A program made the position numbers and the translations under genes. Positions 63,537 through 64,000 of a DNA stretch of 64,000 nucleotides are shown piece after piece (position 1 is the stretch's first letter; each line of letters begins with the position of its first letter). Location: positions 140,921 through 204,920 of the forward strand of contig JAFWSJ010000015.1 in NCBI GenBank assembly GCA_017524405.1, read 5' to 3'. The notes below the pieces were generated by a model that worked only from the letters and a program-made list of their open reading frames with translations, searched no databases and was not told where the DNA came from. The DNA comes from Candidatus Saccharimonadota bacterium. Lineage in GTDB: Bacteria; Patescibacteriota; Saccharimonadia; Saccharimonadales; Saccharimonadaceae.

Positions 63537-64000
63537 TTATAACAATGATTTAAAACCCCGAAGCAGTTTTTTGACGCCTTTCTCGGCATCAGAAATTCTC
63601 TCGCTTGGCTTCTTAACTACGAACCTATCCAAGGTTGCCAATAGGGCAGGTAGCAAAATCAAAATAATTAAAGTCGCGCAGAAGGTGCCTAACGAAATTG
63701 CTTGGCAAACTGCTGCCGCGATTGCGGTTGCCAAGTTGCCGACAATCGCCGTCACGATAATTAGAATCGATGCCGAAGTGAGAATGGCATTAATGGAACG
63801 ATTATAAGTAGCAATCAGCGCATCGCGTATATTCATTTTGAAGTAACTGCGGTTTTCAACATAATACGACGTAAATAGAATCGCATAGTCAATCGTCGCG
63901 CCCATCAAAATCGACTGCACGATAATTAGCGCAATGAAGAAAATGCTCGATCCGGTCAGCGATAAATATGCCATCACAATGTAGACTGCACATTGAATAA
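63537..64000 (-). CDS. MMPL/RND-family transporter, C-terminal fragment
   Basis: The frame is open to the window edge (residues IQCAVYIV precede the first internal GTG-ATG), so the N-terminus lies outside. Visible are the last four membrane helices: FFIALIIVQSILMGATIDYAI with the family Asp-Tyr motif, IRDALIATYNRSINAILTSASIL, and the last two helices, ending KKLLRGFKSLL. Exporter of lipids or drugs in other bacteria. AT-richer than the core genes. Confidence 0.8.
   Translation of the reverse strand, partial: IQCAVYIVMAYLSLTGSSIFFIALIIVQSILMGATIDYAILFTSYYVENRSYFKMNIRDALIATYNRSINAILTSASILIIVTAIVGNLATAIAAAVCQAISLGTFCATLIILILLPALLATLDRFVVKKPSERISDAEKGVKKLLRGFKSLL

Noticed and set aside
1..64000. 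UGA recoding as in Gracilibacteria/SR1
   Set aside because: Several well-delimited genes end at TGA followed directly by terminators (28959, 29696, 39169), and no conserved gene needs read-through.
1..64000. CRISPR arrays, insertion sequences or prophage
   Set aside because: No regularly spaced repeats, transposase motifs, integrase or phage structural genes were seen on reading through the window.

Overview
The window looks like a chromosomal segment of a Candidatus Saccharibacteria (TM7, Patescibacteria/CPR) genome. The support is indirect but consistent: a rnhB-yraN gene fusion, a ribosomal protein S20 with a long Ala/Lys/Pro tail, tandem VirB6-like membrane proteins, type IV pilus genes, SipW/TasA-like exported proteins, an Rpf/YabE-like muralytic enzyme, very short intergenic gaps and almost no biosynthetic genes. 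UGA is used as a stop (e.g. at 28959, 29696, 39169), so the code is standard and not the recoded one of Gracilibacteria/SR1. No strain can be named from the sequence.

Layout. 0-13 kb: CYTH-domain protein (5' truncated), rpsT, an exported TasA-like protein, a degenerate DHH protein, two Pro tRNAs head to head, a methyltransferase-HD fusion, ftsH, murJ, ruvB, rubrerythrin, a secreted HNH nuclease, rnhB-yraN and rplS. 13.5-23.5 kb: ruvA, a small RNA/micro-ORF unit, dsbA-like, tilS, Rpf-like, rsmA, pilB, trmH-like, the rimB-rimK pair, a PH-domain protein and a pilin. 23.5-28.3 kb: tRNA-Met, tRNA-Ser, a dUTPase with a coiled-coil insertion, then NrdR boxes and nrdD-nrdG-formate/nitrite transporter. 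28.3-36.6 kb: accessory genes of mostly unknown function, several behind strong consensus promoters and structured leaders, including a transglutaminase-like protein with a small partner and an XRE regulator with paired operator-like repeats, then tRNA-Val and prfA. 36.6-51.1 kb: a surface/secretion island with a structured leader, a Thr-Pro stalk protein, a DUF11 adhesin with a sortase-like tail, and a tandemly duplicated module of a single-pass membrane protein plus a giant VirB6-like protein. 51-61.5 kb: folD, murB, two Arg tRNAs head to head, an ABC exporter, a membrane-anchored Clp-like AAA+ protein and small membrane proteins, tRNA-Lys. 61.5-64 kb: a visibly AT-richer block (YjbR-like, cyclophilin-like, alpha/beta hydrolase, MMPL transporter) that may be acquired.

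The most systematic signal is promoter architecture. At least eleven genes have a -10 hexamer ending exactly 6 nt before the ATG and five more have it 7-8 nt before, which predicts that translation starts at the first base of the mRNA (leaderless). Most of these carry an extended TGn -10. Operon-internal and highly regulated genes instead have Shine-Dalgarno sites. The pilB/trmH pair has only 14 bp between its two divergent start codons, with overlapping -10 elements.

Themes. Host-facing biology is prominent: pilus ATPase and pilin, VirB6-like channels whose ectodomains diverged after duplication, adhesins, a muralytic enzyme, an exported nuclease and a candidate cytosolic effector. Deoxynucleotide supply (NrdR-controlled anaerobic ribonucleotide reductase next to a possible formate channel, plus dUTPase) forms a second functional cluster. 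No CRISPR array, insertion sequence, rRNA or origin was recognised.
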